64,000 nucleotides of DNA from Flavobacterium sp. 5. GTDB lineage: Bacteria; Bacteroidota; Bacteroidia; Flavobacteriales; Flavobacteriaceae. Positions 35,394-44,287 of the stretch are shown here, piece after piece. The position numbers and the translations under genes are program-made. The stretch's first letter is position 1; each line of letters begins with the position of its first letter. The DNA is taken from the NCBI RefSeq assembly GCF_002813295.1, contig NZ_PHUE01000001.1, positions 2,232,001 through 2,296,000 of the forward strand. Reading direction: 5' to 3'. The notes under the pieces are model-generated. The model was given only the letters and a program-made list of their open reading frames with translations, was not told the origin of the DNA and did not search any database.

Positions 35394-36971
35394 ATGGCGG
35401 AAATTAAACCTGCTGAAATATCAGCAATATTAAGAAAGCAAGTAGAGGGTTTTGAATCTGGTGCAACACTAGAGGAAGTAGGAACTGTACTTCAAGTTGG
35501 AGATGGTATTGCTCTTATTTATGGGCTTTCAAATGTTCAATACGGTGAGTTAGTTGAATTCGATAACGGATTAGAAGCTATCGTTTTGAATCTTGAACAA
35601 GATAATGTTGGGGTGGTACTTTTAGGACCTTCAACAGGAATCAAAGAAGGATCAACTGCAAAAAGAACACAACGTATTGCTTCTCTTAAAACAGGAGAAG
35701 GAATGGTAGGACGTGTAGTGAACACGCTTGGTTTTCCAATTGATGGAAAAGGACCAATCGGTGGTGAATTATTCGAAATGCCATTAGAAAGAAAAGCTCC
35801 TGGAGTTATCTTCCGTCAACCAGTTACTGAGCCTCTTCAAACAGGTGTAAAAGCGGTTGATGCTATGATCCCAGTTGGTCGTGGACAGCGTGAGCTTGTT
35901 ATTGGTGACCGTCAAACAGGTAAATCAACTGTTTGTATTGATACCATCTTAAATCAAAAAGAATTTTATGATGCAGGAAAACCTGTATTTTGTATATATG
36001 TTGCAATTGGACAAAAAGCTTCAACTGTAGCAGGAATTGCAAAAATGTTAGAAGAAAAAGGTGCAATGGCTTATACAGTTATTGTTGCTGCAAATGCTTC
36101 TGATCCAGCTCCAATGCAAGTTTATGCTCCTTTCGCAGGTGCTGCAATTGGAGAATATTTCAGAGATTCTGGTCGTCCAGCTTTGATTGTTTATGATGAT
36201 TTATCTAAACAAGCTGTTGCTTACCGTGAGGTTTCTCTTTTATTAAGAAGACCACCGGGACGTGAAGCATATCCTGGAGACGTTTTCTACTTACACTCTC
36301 GTTTATTAGAGCGTGCTTGTAAAGTAATTGCTGATGATGGAATTGCAAAAGACATGAATGACTTACCAGATTCATTAAAAGGAATCGTTAAAGGTGGAGG
36401 TTCATTAACTGCATTACCAATTATCGAAACTCAAGCAGGTGACGTTTCTGCATATATCCCAACAAACGTAATTTCGATTACAGATGGTCAAATTTTCCTT
36501 GATGGAGATTTGTTTAACTCTGGGGTTCGTCCAGCGATTAACGTAGGTATCTCTGTATCTCGTGTTGGAGGAAATGCTCAAATTAAATCTATGAAAAAAG
36601 TATCAGGTACTTTAAAACTAGATCAAGCACAATTCCGTGAATTGGAAGCGTTTGCTAAATTTGGTTCTGATTTGGATGCTGTTACTTTAAACGTAATCGA
36701 AAAAGGAAAAAGAAACGTTGAGATCTTGAAACAAGGTTTGAATGATCCTTATACTGTTGAAGACCAAGTTGCTATTATCTATGCTGGATCTAAAAACTTA
36801 TTAAGAAGTGTTCCTGTGAATAAAGTAAAAGAATTTGAGAAAGATTTCTTAGAATTCTTGAATGCCAAACACAGAGCTACTCTTGATGCTTTGAAAGCAG
36901 GAAAATTAACAGACGAAATTACAGATGTAATCGAATCAGTAGCAAAAGAAATTTCAGCGAAATATAACTAA
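35394..36971 (+). CDS. atpA: ATP synthase F1 subunit alpha
   Basis: This 525-residue non-catalytic nucleotide-binding subunit has Walker A GDRQTGKS at residues 171-178 and Walker B LIVYDDLS. The arginine-finger region lies in [10 protein letters not shown], and [21 protein letters not shown] is conserved. The N-terminal LRKQVEGF and [12 protein letters not shown] segments are standard. A long hairpin separates it from atpG. atpD is absent after atpG, in line with the split atp genes of Bacteroidota. Confidence 0.97.
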   Translation: MAEIKPAEISAILRKQVEGFESGATLEEVGTVLQVGDGIALIYGLSNVQYGELVEFDNGLEAIVLNLEQDNVGVVLLGPSTGIKEGSTAKRTQRIASLKTGEGMVGRVVNTLGFPIDGKGPIGGELFEMPLERKAPGVIFRQPVTEPLQTGVKAVDAMIPVGRGQRELVIGDRQTGKSTVCIDTILNQKEFYDAGKPVFCIYVAIGQKASTVAGIAKMLEEKGAMAYTVIVAANASDPAPMQVYAPFAGAAIGEYFRDSGRPALIVYDDLSKQAVAYREVSLLLRRPPGREAYPGDVFYLHSRLLERACKVIADDGIAKDMNDLPDSLKGIVKGGGSLTALPIIETQAGDVSAYIPTNVISITDGQIFLDGDLFNSGVRPAINVGISVSRVGGNAQIKSMKKVSGTLKLDQAQFRELEAFAKFGSDLDAVTLNVIEKGKRNVEILKQGLNDPYTVEDQVAIIYAGSKNLLRSVPVNKVKEFEKDFLEFLNAKHRATLDALKAGKLTDEITDVIESVAKEISAKYN

Positions 36972-36983
36972 AATCAGTCAAAG

Positions 36984-37042
36984 GTCTTAAAGCCAAAAGT
37001 CTAAAGTCATTATTGACATTTATAGACTTTTGACTTTAAGAC
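36984..37042. repeat. Long inverted repeat between atpA and atpG
   Basis: The arms 36984-37003 and 37023-37042 are 20 nt each and pair at 19 of 20 positions. The loop has a nested GTCA/TGAC pair, and a further TAGACTTTAGAC copy follows. The sequence is built from AAAGTC words. No T-run follows, so it is not a simple terminator. Confidence 0.85.
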
Positions 37043-37067
37043 ATTAGACTTTAGACTATTATAAAGA

Positions 37068-37928
37068 ATGGCAAATTTAAAGGAAATCCGTAATAGAATT
37101 ACTTCCATTTCATCAACGATGCAAATTACATCGGCAATGAAAATGGTTTCTGCAGCAAAGCTAAAGAAAGCACAAGATGCAATCACAGCAATGCGACCTT
37201 ATGCCGAAAAATTAACGGAATTATTACAAAATCTTTCAGCTTCACTTGATGGTGATGTTGGTGGAGAATTTACGACACAACGTGAAGTAAAAAAAGTGTT
37301 AATTGTTGCTATAACTTCAAATAGAGGTTTATGTGGTGCTTTTAATACGAATGTAATTAAGGAAGCTAAAAACCGTTCAGAATATTATGCTGGTAAGCAA
37401 GTAGATATTTTTGCTATTGGTAAAAAAGGAAACGATATTTTATCTAAAACGTTGACTGTTGTTGATAATCAAAGTACTGTTTTTGATCAATTAACTTTTG
37501 ATAATGTTGCAGTTATTGCTCAAACTTTAACTGAAAAGTTTGTTTCTGGTGAATATGATAAAATTGAATTGGTTTACAATCAATTTAAGAATGCTGCTAC
37601 TCAAATCGTTCAAGTAGAACAATTTTTGCCTTTAGCTTCTATTCAATCGGATAAAGCGGTATCTACAGGAGATTACATTTTCGAACCTGTAAAAGAAGAA
37701 ATTGTAATGACTTTGATTCCAAAAGCATTAAAAACACAATTGTACAAAGGTATTCGTGATTCATTTGCTTCAGAGCATGGAGCGCGTATGACTGCTATGC
37801 ATAAAGCTACTGATAATGCAACTGATTTGAGAGATCAATTGAAATTGACTTATAATAAAGCTCGTCAAGCTGCTATTACAAACGAAATCCTTGAGATCGT
37901 TGGTGGAGCTGAAGCTTTAAAAGGATAA
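37068..37928 (+). CDS. atpG: ATP synthase F1 subunit gamma
   Basis: This 286-residue central-stalk subunit has the diagnostic N-terminus MANLKEIRNRITSI and the segment TSAMKMVSAAKLKKAQ. The motif TSNRGLCGAFNTN follows near residue 80-92. The C-terminal helix is MHKATDNATDLRDQLKL then YNKARQAAITNEI. It is the last gene of the atp operon, followed by a strong terminator. Confidence 0.96.
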   Translation: MANLKEIRNRITSISSTMQITSAMKMVSAAKLKKAQDAITAMRPYAEKLTELLQNLSASLDGDVGGEFTTQREVKKVLIVAITSNRGLCGAFNTNVIKEAKNRSEYYAGKQVDIFAIGKKGNDILSKTLTVVDNQSTVFDQLTFDNVAVIAQTLTEKFVSGEYDKIELVYNQFKNAATQIVQVEQFLPLASIQSDKAVSTGDYIFEPVKEEIVMTLIPKALKTQLYKGIRDSFASEHGARMTAMHKATDNATDLRDQLKLTYNKARQAAITNEILEIVGGAEALKG

Positions 37929-37950
37929 TTTAAAGAAAAGATATAAAACG

Positions 37951-37978
37951 AAAAAAGAGCCATTTGGCTCTTTTTTTA
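37951..37978 (+). terminator. Rho-independent terminator of the atp operon
   Basis: AAGAGCC-ATTT-GGCTCTT followed by a run of seven T residues, 23 bp after atpG. Confidence 0.88.
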
Positions 37979-37992
37979 TGCTTTGTTTTTAC

Positions 37993-38171
37993 AGGAACAA
38001 ATAGCTTTATAGTCCTTGAGCTCAGTATTTAAGGGTGAAACTTAGCTTTCCCTGGGCTTGTTTTTTTAAGGGAACATTAGCTTTATCAACCCTTGTGCTC
38101 TGTTTTTTGTGGGTGAAACTTAGCTTTACCCGTGCTCTGTTTTGTGGGGACCGATTAGCTTTATGAACCCC
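37993..38171. repeat. Array of five tandem stem-loops with a shared loop core
   Basis: Five units of about 38 bp alternate as A-B-A-B-A. Their stems are AGGA/TCCT (37993/38013), AGGG/CCCT (38032/38050), AAGGG/CCCTT (38068/38090), GGGT/ACCC (38111/38128) and GGGG/CCCC (38146/38168). Every loop contains TAGCTTT. Three spacers share the consensus TG-GCTCTG followed by a T-run. A-type units repeat every 76 bp exactly. No ORF is present. Confidence 0.85.
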
Positions 38172-38262
38172 TTATTTAATTTTACTTATACAAATATCAG
38201 TCATTAAGAAGTTTTGTGCAATACCCACTTTTGGTGATTTTTCAATTATTTTTTTTCTTTTT

Positions 38263-38291
38263 TTTGAATAGTTTCTTTTTGATTAATTTTG
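38263..38291 (+). promoter_or_regulatory. Bacteroidota-type promoter for the GNAT gene
   Basis: TTTG at 38263-38266 and TAATTTTG at 38284-38291 are separated by 17 bp. The TTG start follows at 38317. Confidence 0.65.
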
Positions 38292-38316
38292 TTCCTCTAT
38301 TTTAAATACCAATCAA

Positions 38317-38754
38317 TTGAAAACTGTCGAACTAACTACTGTTCCCGAAATGCTCGCTCAAATTAATGTGATGCAACATTTGTACCCCAAACTCATAATG
38401 GAAAAATACGAATCCTATTTACAGGAAATGGTTCCTCATAATTACAAACAAGTTGCCGTTTTTGAAGAAGATGTCTGTGTAGGAATATCTGGTTTTTGGA
38501 CAGCCATGAAGCTTTGGACTGGAAAGTATATAGAGATTGATAATTTCATAGTGCATCCTGAACACCGATCAAAAGGAGTTGGAAAAATAATGACTGATTA
38601 TATTGAAGATAAAGCCAAAGCCGAAGGTTGTAATGTAATTGTATTGGATGCTTTTACTGGAAATTTTATCGCCCATCGTTTTTATTATAACCAAGGGTAT
38701 GAACCAAGAGGCTTTCATTTTTTAAAAATGTTAAATGAGGAGGGATTAACCTAA
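38317..38754 (+). CDS. GNAT family N-acetyltransferase
   Basis: This 145-residue acetyltransferase has the GNAT fold. The acetyl-CoA-binding segment is VHPEHRSKGVGKIMTDYI (Q/RxxGxG/A type), preceded by the strand KYIEIDNFIV and followed by VIVLDAFTGNFIAHRFYYNQGY. The start is TTG at 38317, 26 bp after a good promoter. It is a single gene followed by a terminator. The substrate cannot be predicted. Confidence 0.85.
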   Translation: MKTVELTTVPEMLAQINVMQHLYPKLIMEKYESYLQEMVPHNYKQVAVFEEDVCVGISGFWTAMKLWTGKYIEIDNFIVHPEHRSKGVGKIMTDYIEDKAKAEGCNVIVLDAFTGNFIAHRFYYNQGYEPRGFHFLKMLNEEGLT

Positions 38755-38795
38755 AAACCAAAATCATATTTCAACTTTATTCAACACCAAAACAC

Positions 38796-38824
38796 AAAAA
38801 ATAACCAAAGAATTGGTTATTTTT
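38796..38824 (+). terminator. Terminator after the GNAT gene
   Basis: AAAAATAACCAA and TTGGTTATTTTT pair around a 4-nt loop, with terminal T residues. TATTTTTG in its right arm also resembles a -7 box for the next gene. Confidence 0.6.
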
Positions 38825-38853
38825 GCTTTATAATAATTAACAGACAACACATT

Positions 38854-40323
38854 TTGGGTTTATACAAAAAGCTTTTTCAACAAACAGCCATATATGGGTT
38901 GGCCACAGTAATACCAAGAATGTTCAGCTTCTTGCTGGTACCACTTTATACAGGGTTATTGCCACAGGCTGAGTACGGAAAGGTATCGATAATATTTGCT
39001 TGGATGATTTTTTTCAATGTTATTCTAGCTTACGGAATGGAAACAGCATTCTTCAGATTTTATAATTCTGAGAAAAACAAAGATAGTGTTGTCGAAACGA
39101 CTATTATTTCTATTTTTTGGTCCACAATACTTTTTATATTTGTTGCATTATTATTTCGAAATTCTTTGGCAATTTGGTCGGGAGTAGATACCCAATATAT
39201 CACTTATTCCATTTGGATTTTGGCCTTAGATGCTTTAGTTATAGTTCCTTTCTCTAAACTGAGAGCCAATCAAAGACCTATGTTCTATGCGGCAATCAAA
39301 ATAGGAAATGTTCTTGTCAACCTTTGTCTGAATTTGTTCTTTCTGATGTATTTGCCAAGTGTCTCAATTTCTCAACCAGATAGTTTTCTAAGTTCTGTTT
39401 ATATCGAAAATTTTCAGATAGGGTATATTTTTCTAGCCAATATCATAGCCAGTTTTGTAACTTTTGTGGTGCTTTTTCCAGATTATTTTACCATAAAATG
39501 GAAATTTGATTATGAACTTTGGAAAAGAATGATGCGTTATGGATTGCCTATAATGATTGCAGGAATTGCTTTTGCAATCAATGAACAATTTGACAAAATT
39601 CTTTTGGGTAAACTATTACCAGCAAATATTGCCGATGAACAAGTTGGGGTATATTCTGCTTGTTATAAATTGGGACTTTTTATGGTTTTATACAGAACCG
39701 CTTATACCTTAGGAATTGAGCCTTTCTTTTTTAGCCATGCTTCCAATGAAAATGCGCAACAAACCTATGCGACAGTTACAAAATACTTCGTGATTTTTGG
39801 ATCATTAATTTTATTATTTGTAATCGTATTTGCCGATCTTTTAAAACAAGTCATGATTCCAAATTCTTCCTATTGGGAAGCAATGAAAGTAGTTCCGTTA
39901 ATTATTTTGGCTAATTTTTTCCTTGGTATTTACACCAATCTTTCCGTTTGGTACAAACTTATTGATAAGACTTATGTTGGTGCCTATATTTCTATAGTTG
40001 GTGCTACTGTAACTCTGGTATTAAACTACTTATTGATTCCAAAATACAGTTATTACGGTTCGGCAATTGCTACCCTTTCAGCATACGGAAGTATGATGTT
40101 CATTTCCTATTATCTCGGAAACAAGTATTATCCAATCCCTTACGACAAGAAAAAAATATTTGGTTACTTAATATTATCAATAGGTTTTTCTTGTATTTCT
40201 TTCTACGGATTTAACCAAAATTATTATATCGGAATTTTACTTTTAGCCATATTTATGGGCTTCATCTATTATAACGAAAAAGAAACTCTTTTACGAATTT
40301 TAAAACGACCTGTTAAAAATTAG
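38854..40323 (+). CDS. Polysaccharide flippase-like membrane protein (MOP superfamily)
   Basis: This 489-residue polytopic protein has about 13-14 helices and belongs to the oligosaccharide flippase group. It begins GLYKKLFQQTAIYGLATVIPRMFSF, and the EYGKVSIIFAW segment after helix 1 is typical. The helix-pair region around YYGSAIATLSAYGSMM is typical of the late helices. The start is TTG at 38854. The gene lies with dut, a nucleotidyltransferase and TPR/EnvC genes, an arrangement I recall as conserved in Flavobacteriaceae. It may export a conserved cell-surface glycan. Confidence 0.82.
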   Translation: MGLYKKLFQQTAIYGLATVIPRMFSFLLVPLYTGLLPQAEYGKVSIIFAWMIFFNVILAYGMETAFFRFYNSEKNKDSVVETTIISIFWSTILFIFVALLFRNSLAIWSGVDTQYITYSIWILALDALVIVPFSKLRANQRPMFYAAIKIGNVLVNLCLNLFFLMYLPSVSISQPDSFLSSVYIENFQIGYIFLANIIASFVTFVVLFPDYFTIKWKFDYELWKRMMRYGLPIMIAGIAFAINEQFDKILLGKLLPANIADEQVGVYSACYKLGLFMVLYRTAYTLGIEPFFFSHASNENAQQTYATVTKYFVIFGSLILLFVIVFADLLKQVMIPNSSYWEAMKVVPLIILANFFLGIYTNLSVWYKLIDKTYVGAYISIVGATVTLVLNYLLIPKYSYYGSAIATLSAYGSMMFISYYLGNKYYPIPYDKKKIFGYLILSIGFSCISFYGFNQNYYIGILLLAIFMGFIYYNEKETLLRILKRPVKN

Positions 40324-40330
40324 GAGCTAT

Positions 40331-40402
40331 TTCCTGCTATTCGTTCCAATCTTTTTTTCGGCAAAAAGCCTCAAAAAAGGATTTCCACTACTATCAGGGC
40401 TA
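40331..40402. repeat. Dispersed intergenic repeat, copy 1
   Basis: Its ends match the element at 53665-53727: TTCC-GCTAT-CGTT-CAATCT on the left and AGGATTTCCACT-CTATC-GGGCTA on the right, with a more variable, hairpin-forming centre (GGCAAAAAGCC region). It lies between the flippase and dut genes. Confidence 0.8.
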
Positions 40403-40440
40403 GGGCATTCCAGTATTTAATTTCCTTTAGACAAAAAAAC

Positions 40441-40875
40441 ATGACAATAAACATTATCAACAAATCGCAACATGCATTGCCTAACTACGAAACCATTGCT
40501 TCAGCAGGAATGGATTTGAGAGCAAACTTAACCGAAGCAATAACCTTACAACCATTAGAAAGAACCATTGTAAAAACTGGACTTTTTATAGAATTGCCAA
40601 TTGGTTACGAAGCACAAGTAAGACCAAGAAGCGGATTGGCCGCTAAAAATGGAATCACAGTACTAAATGCACCAGGAACAGTCGATGCTGATTATAGAGG
40701 CGAAATAGGAGTAATTTTAGTAAATTTATCCAATAATGCATTTGTGATCGAAAATGGAGAGCGAATTGCACAACTTATTATTGCCAAACATGAACGCGCA
40801 GAATGGATTGAAGTTCAGGAATTATCAGAAACTTCAAGAGGTGAAGGCGGTTTTGGGAGTACAGGAGTGAAATAG
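40441..40875 (+). CDS. dut: dUTP diphosphatase
   Basis: This 144-residue trimeric dUTPase hydrolyses dUTP to dUMP and pyrophosphate. All family motifs are present: [41 protein letters not shown] and the C-terminal GEGGFGSTG. The length is normal. It lies between the flippase and the nucleotidyltransferase genes in the same direction. Confidence 0.97.
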   Translation: MTINIINKSQHALPNYETIASAGMDLRANLTEAITLQPLERTIVKTGLFIELPIGYEAQVRPRSGLAAKNGITVLNAPGTVDADYRGEIGVILVNLSNNAFVIENGERIAQLIIAKHERAEWIEVQELSETSRGEGGFGSTGVK

Positions 40876-40969
40876 AATTTAATAATTTTAAAGGTTAATA
40901 ATTTAAACATTACGTATGAATTTTAAATCTTTAAATTTCAAAATATTAAAAATAAAATAACCAAACCAG

Positions 40970-41980
40970 ATGAAAATAATAGTACCAATGGCAGGACGCG
41001 GATCACGTCTTCGCCCACATACCTTAACGATTCCAAAGCCATTAATTCCAGTGGCGGGAAAACCAATTGTTCATAGATTAGTTGAAGATATCGCAGCAGT
41101 TTTAAATCAGAAAATAGAAGAAGTAGCTTTTGTAATTCACGAAAGTTTTGGTAAACAAGTAGAAGATGATTTAGTCGCTATTGCAAATAAATTAGGAGCC
41201 AAAGGAACTATTTACTATCAAAATGAAGCGCTTGGAACAGGTCATGCTATTATGTGTGCCAAAGATTCTTTGAGCGGACCTGCAGTTATTGCTTATGCAG
41301 ATACTTTAATTCGTGCCGATTTTGATTTGGACAAAACTGCCGACAGTGTGATTTGGGTAAAACAAGTAGATCAACCAGAAGCTTTTGGAGTTATCAATTT
41401 AAATGATGCTAACGAGATAGTTGAATTAGTTGAAAAACCAAAAGAATTTGTTTCAGATTTGGCAGTAATCGGAATCTATTATTTTAAAGACATTGCTGTA
41501 TTAAAAAACGAATTGCAACTGGTATTAGATAATAATATTATTCACGGTGGCGAATATCAAATCAATGACGGAATTAAACAAATGATGGCCAAAGGAATGA
41601 AATTTGTTCCTGGAAAAGTTGATGAATGGATGGACTGCGGGAACAAAGATGTTACAGTAGAAACCAATTCCAGAATGCTTGGTTTTCTTCAGAACGACGG
41701 AATTAATTTGGTAGCTCAAAATGTTAAATTAGAGAATTCAACTATAATTCCTCCTTGCTATATTGGAGAAAATGTAATTTTAATTAATTCAACTGTTGGA
41801 CCAAATGTATCATTAGGAAATGCTTGTCATGTACAAAATAGCACAATACAAAATAGTTTGATACAAACACATTCACATATAAAAAATGCCGTTTTAGATA
41901 ATGCAATGATTGGAAATCATGCAAGCTTCGATGGAAAGTTTACCAGCATAAGTATTGGAGATTATTCGGTTTTGGAATAA
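40970..41980 (+). CDS. Sugar nucleotidyltransferase (glucose-1-phosphate thymidylyltransferase-like)
   Basis: This 336-residue enzyme makes an NDP-sugar from a sugar-1-phosphate. The N-terminal signature is MAGRGSRLRPHTLTIPKPLIPVAG-type (MAGRGSRLRPHT then KPLIPVAGKP), and EALGTGHAIMCA and the metal-binding GEYQINDGI and WMDCGN blocks follow. The C-terminal part has left-handed beta-helix-like hexapeptides (PPCYIGENVILINSTVGPN), so it may also be an acyltransferase-like or oligomerisation domain. The base is not determined. Confidence 0.85.
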   Translation: MKIIVPMAGRGSRLRPHTLTIPKPLIPVAGKPIVHRLVEDIAAVLNQKIEEVAFVIHESFGKQVEDDLVAIANKLGAKGTIYYQNEALGTGHAIMCAKDSLSGPAVIAYADTLIRADFDLDKTADSVIWVKQVDQPEAFGVINLNDANEIVELVEKPKEFVSDLAVIGIYYFKDIAVLKNELQLVLDNNIIHGGEYQINDGIKQMMAKGMKFVPGKVDEWMDCGNKDVTVETNSRMLGFLQNDGINLVAQNVKLENSTIIPPCYIGENVILINSTVGPNVSLGNACHVQNSTIQNSLIQTHSHIKNAVLDNAMIGNHASFDGKFTSISIGDYSVLE

Positions 41981-42003
41981 TTAAAAACAATATCAAAAAA
42001 AAC

Positions 42004-42049
42004 AAGCAGCATTATTTAAGTATTTATTATGCTGCTTTGTTGTTTTTTT
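42004..42049 (+). terminator. Terminator after the nucleotidyltransferase gene
   Basis: AAGCAGCAT and ATGCTGCTT pair across a 16-nt AT loop and are followed by a T-rich run, 24 bp after the stop codon. Confidence 0.7.
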
Positions 42050-42108
42050 AATTTATTTTGCAAAGGAGATTTTTACTAATGGTTTTGCTCCCAAATACAT
42101 ATTTTTTG

Positions 42109-43461
42109 ATGGTAAAAAAATGGACTTTCATATTAACGTTATCTATTTTGCTTAGCAATACTACTACTGTATTGGCACAAGCAGAACCAGAGGAAATTAA
42201 AATGGAAGGGGATAAATTTCAAGATTTTTTTTATGAATCTCTATTTCAAAAAAGTATTGAAAACTATGACAAATCGTTGGCCGCATTGGATCAATGTTTA
42301 AAATTGAAACCTAATGATGCTACCATTTATTTTGAAATGGGGAAGAATTATTTAGCTTCCAAAGATTACAAAAACGCATATTCCTCTTTTGAGCATGCCA
42401 CACAAATTGATTCCAATAATAAATGGTTTTGGGTTGGATTGTATGACGTGTGTTATGAGACTAAAGATTTCAATCAAGCCATAATCATCGTTGATAAAAT
42501 CATTCCTTTTGATGCTGAATACAAAGAGGATTTGGTCTCGCTTTATATGGTTACTAAACAATATGATAAAGCTTTGGCTGGAATCAATGAGCTGAATGAA
42601 AAAGTTGGAAAAACCGAAAGAAGAGAAATGTATAAAATGGAAATCTTATCGGAAGGGAAATTTCAAAATTCAGAAGTTGATAATTTAAAAAATCTAATCG
42701 ATAAAAATCCAAAAGAAGAATCTAATTATATAGCTTTAATTTTTTTATATTCTAATAATAATGAAGAAGGTAAAGTAATGGAAGTTGCCAAAAAATTAGA
42801 AAAAGTAATTCCAGAATCAGTTTGGGCACAAGTAAGTTTGTTTAAAAACTATCTCGAAAATAATGATGGTGTGAGTGCTGTCAAATCTATGAATATAGTT
42901 TTGGCAAGTCCTAAAGTTGATTCTAAAATAAAACACAGAATCTTTAATGAATTTTTACTTTTCTCAAATGCAAATCCTCAATTTACTGCTGATTTGGATA
43001 ATGCAATTGGTTATTTTAAAAATGATGCAACCGTAAATGTTGCTAAGGAAATAGGTAAATTTTATCACAATAAAAAACAATGGGATAAAGCAATTAAGTA
43101 TTATGAGATGTCGGAGAGAAGCAATTCAGAAGTCGATTTGGAGACCAATTTACTTTGGCTTCAAGCCAATACCGAACTCAAACAATTTGAACCTGTACTC
43201 AAAAAAGCTATAGTGATGATTGACACTTATCCAGCCGAACCTCAGTTTTATTATTATGCAGGAATGGCCAATAACCAATTGAAATTTTTCAAAAAAGCTA
43301 AAGATATTCTTGAAATGGGATTTGATTATGTGGTTGAAAATAAAGATCTAGAAATCAATTTCAATATTCAACTGGGGGAAGCCTATAGTGGTTTAGGCGA
43401 TGTAGCCAAGAAAGAATTATATTTTAACAAAGCCAATCAATTATTAAAAGGGAAAAAATAA
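42109..43461 (+). CDS. Exported tetratricopeptide-repeat protein
   Basis: This protein of about 450 residues begins with a signal peptide (MVKKWTFILTLSILLSNTTTVLAQ) that ends at AQA. I chose the ATG at 42109, which gives this clean signal; a TTG at 42058 or an ATG at 42079 would add up to 17 residues before it. TPR-like units run through about residues 50-440 (SLAALDQCLKLKPNDATIYFE, then KNAYSSFEHATQIDSNN, then KAIKYYEMSE). The next gene overlaps its stop by one base, so it is coupled to the DUF4292 lipoprotein. The role is unknown but periplasmic. Confidence 0.8.
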   Translation: MVKKWTFILTLSILLSNTTTVLAQAEPEEIKMEGDKFQDFFYESLFQKSIENYDKSLAALDQCLKLKPNDATIYFEMGKNYLASKDYKNAYSSFEHATQIDSNNKWFWVGLYDVCYETKDFNQAIIIVDKIIPFDAEYKEDLVSLYMVTKQYDKALAGINELNEKVGKTERREMYKMEILSEGKFQNSEVDNLKNLIDKNPKEESNYIALIFLYSNNNEEGKVMEVAKKLEKVIPESVWAQVSLFKNYLENNDGVSAVKSMNIVLASPKVDSKIKHRIFNEFLLFSNANPQFTADLDNAIGYFKNDATVNVAKEIGKFYHNKKQWDKAIKYYEMSERSNSEVDLETNLLWLQANTELKQFEPVLKKAIVMIDTYPAEPQFYYYAGMANNQLKFFKKAKDILEMGFDYVVENKDLEINFNIQLGEAYSGLGDVAKKELYFNKANQLLKGKK

Positions 43462-44264
43462 TGAATCGATTTATAACAAGATTACTTTTTGTTTGTATAA
43501 TATGCGTGAGCAGTTCACTACTATTGGTGTCCTGTAAAGTAAAGGGAAAAGTTGTAGAGCAAAGTAAAAAAGAAGATTCGAATAGCATTTCAGCTGAACG
43601 AATTTTAAAAAACTATTATGCAAATAAGAGCGATTTTAAAACACTATACATAAAATCCAATGTAAAATATAATGACGAAAAACAATCTCAAAACTTAACT
43701 GCTGAAATCAAGATAAAAAAAGATGAACAAATTTTGGTAAGTATTCGTTTTCTGGGAATTACTATGGCAAAAGCATTGATAACACCAGCTTCTGTAAGTT
43801 ATTATGAAAAGTTAAATGGAACTTATTTTGAAGGAGATTTTAGTTCATTAAGTAAATGGCTCGGAACAGATTTAGATTTCAATAAAGTTCAAAATATACT
43901 AATTGGTCAGGCAATAGATGATTTAACCAAAGGAAAATACAAAGACTCGTTAGTTGATCAATCCTATCGATTGGAAGATCTTTCAAAAAGTAACACTAAA
44001 AAATATTTCTTTTTTAACAAAGATTCATTTTTATTAAATAAGCAGGAGATTACCCAAACTGCTGAAAATAGAAAGATTGAAGTTTTGTATTCGGATTATA
44101 AAAAGTATAATGAATCCCCGATTCCATCTGATATTGCTATTAATGCTGAACAGGATAAAGGAAAGACCGAAATTAATTTGGGATACAATACCATAACCAT
44201 AAACGAAGAACTTAATTTTCCATATAGTGTGCCAAATGGCTATAAAAGAATTTTAATTAAGTAA
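43461..44264 (+). CDS. DUF4292 lipoprotein
   Basis: This 267-residue lipoprotein has a type II signal ending at the lipobox LLVSC. I associate it with DUF4292, a LolA/LolB-like Bacteroidota family. The central KTLYIKSNVKYNDEKQSQ and LVSIRFLGITMAKALITP segments fit that type of beta-barrel-like lipid- or lipoprotein-binding domain. It overlaps the TPR gene by one base and is followed 23 bp later by the EnvC-like gene. A role in outer-membrane biogenesis is inferred. Confidence 0.78.
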   Translation: MNRFITRLLFVCIICVSSSLLLVSCKVKGKVVEQSKKEDSNSISAERILKNYYANKSDFKTLYIKSNVKYNDEKQSQNLTAEIKIKKDEQILVSIRFLGITMAKALITPASVSYYEKLNGTYFEGDFSSLSKWLGTDLDFNKVQNILIGQAIDDLTKGKYKDSLVDQSYRLEDLSKSNTKKYFFFNKDSFLLNKQEITQTAENRKIEVLYSDYKKYNESPIPSDIAINAEQDKGKTEINLGYNTITINEELNFPYSVPNGYKRILIK

Positions 44265-44287
44265 ATTTGAACCAATATAATTGTAAA

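Noticed and set aside
37993..38171. CRISPR array
   Set aside because: The repeats are diverged and structured, spacers are similar to each other, and no cas genes are near.
40876..40969. Possible promoter or terminator between dut and the nucleotidyltransferase gene
   Set aside because: Only AT-rich sequence with weak inverted repeats is visible; no TAnnTTTG box was convincing.
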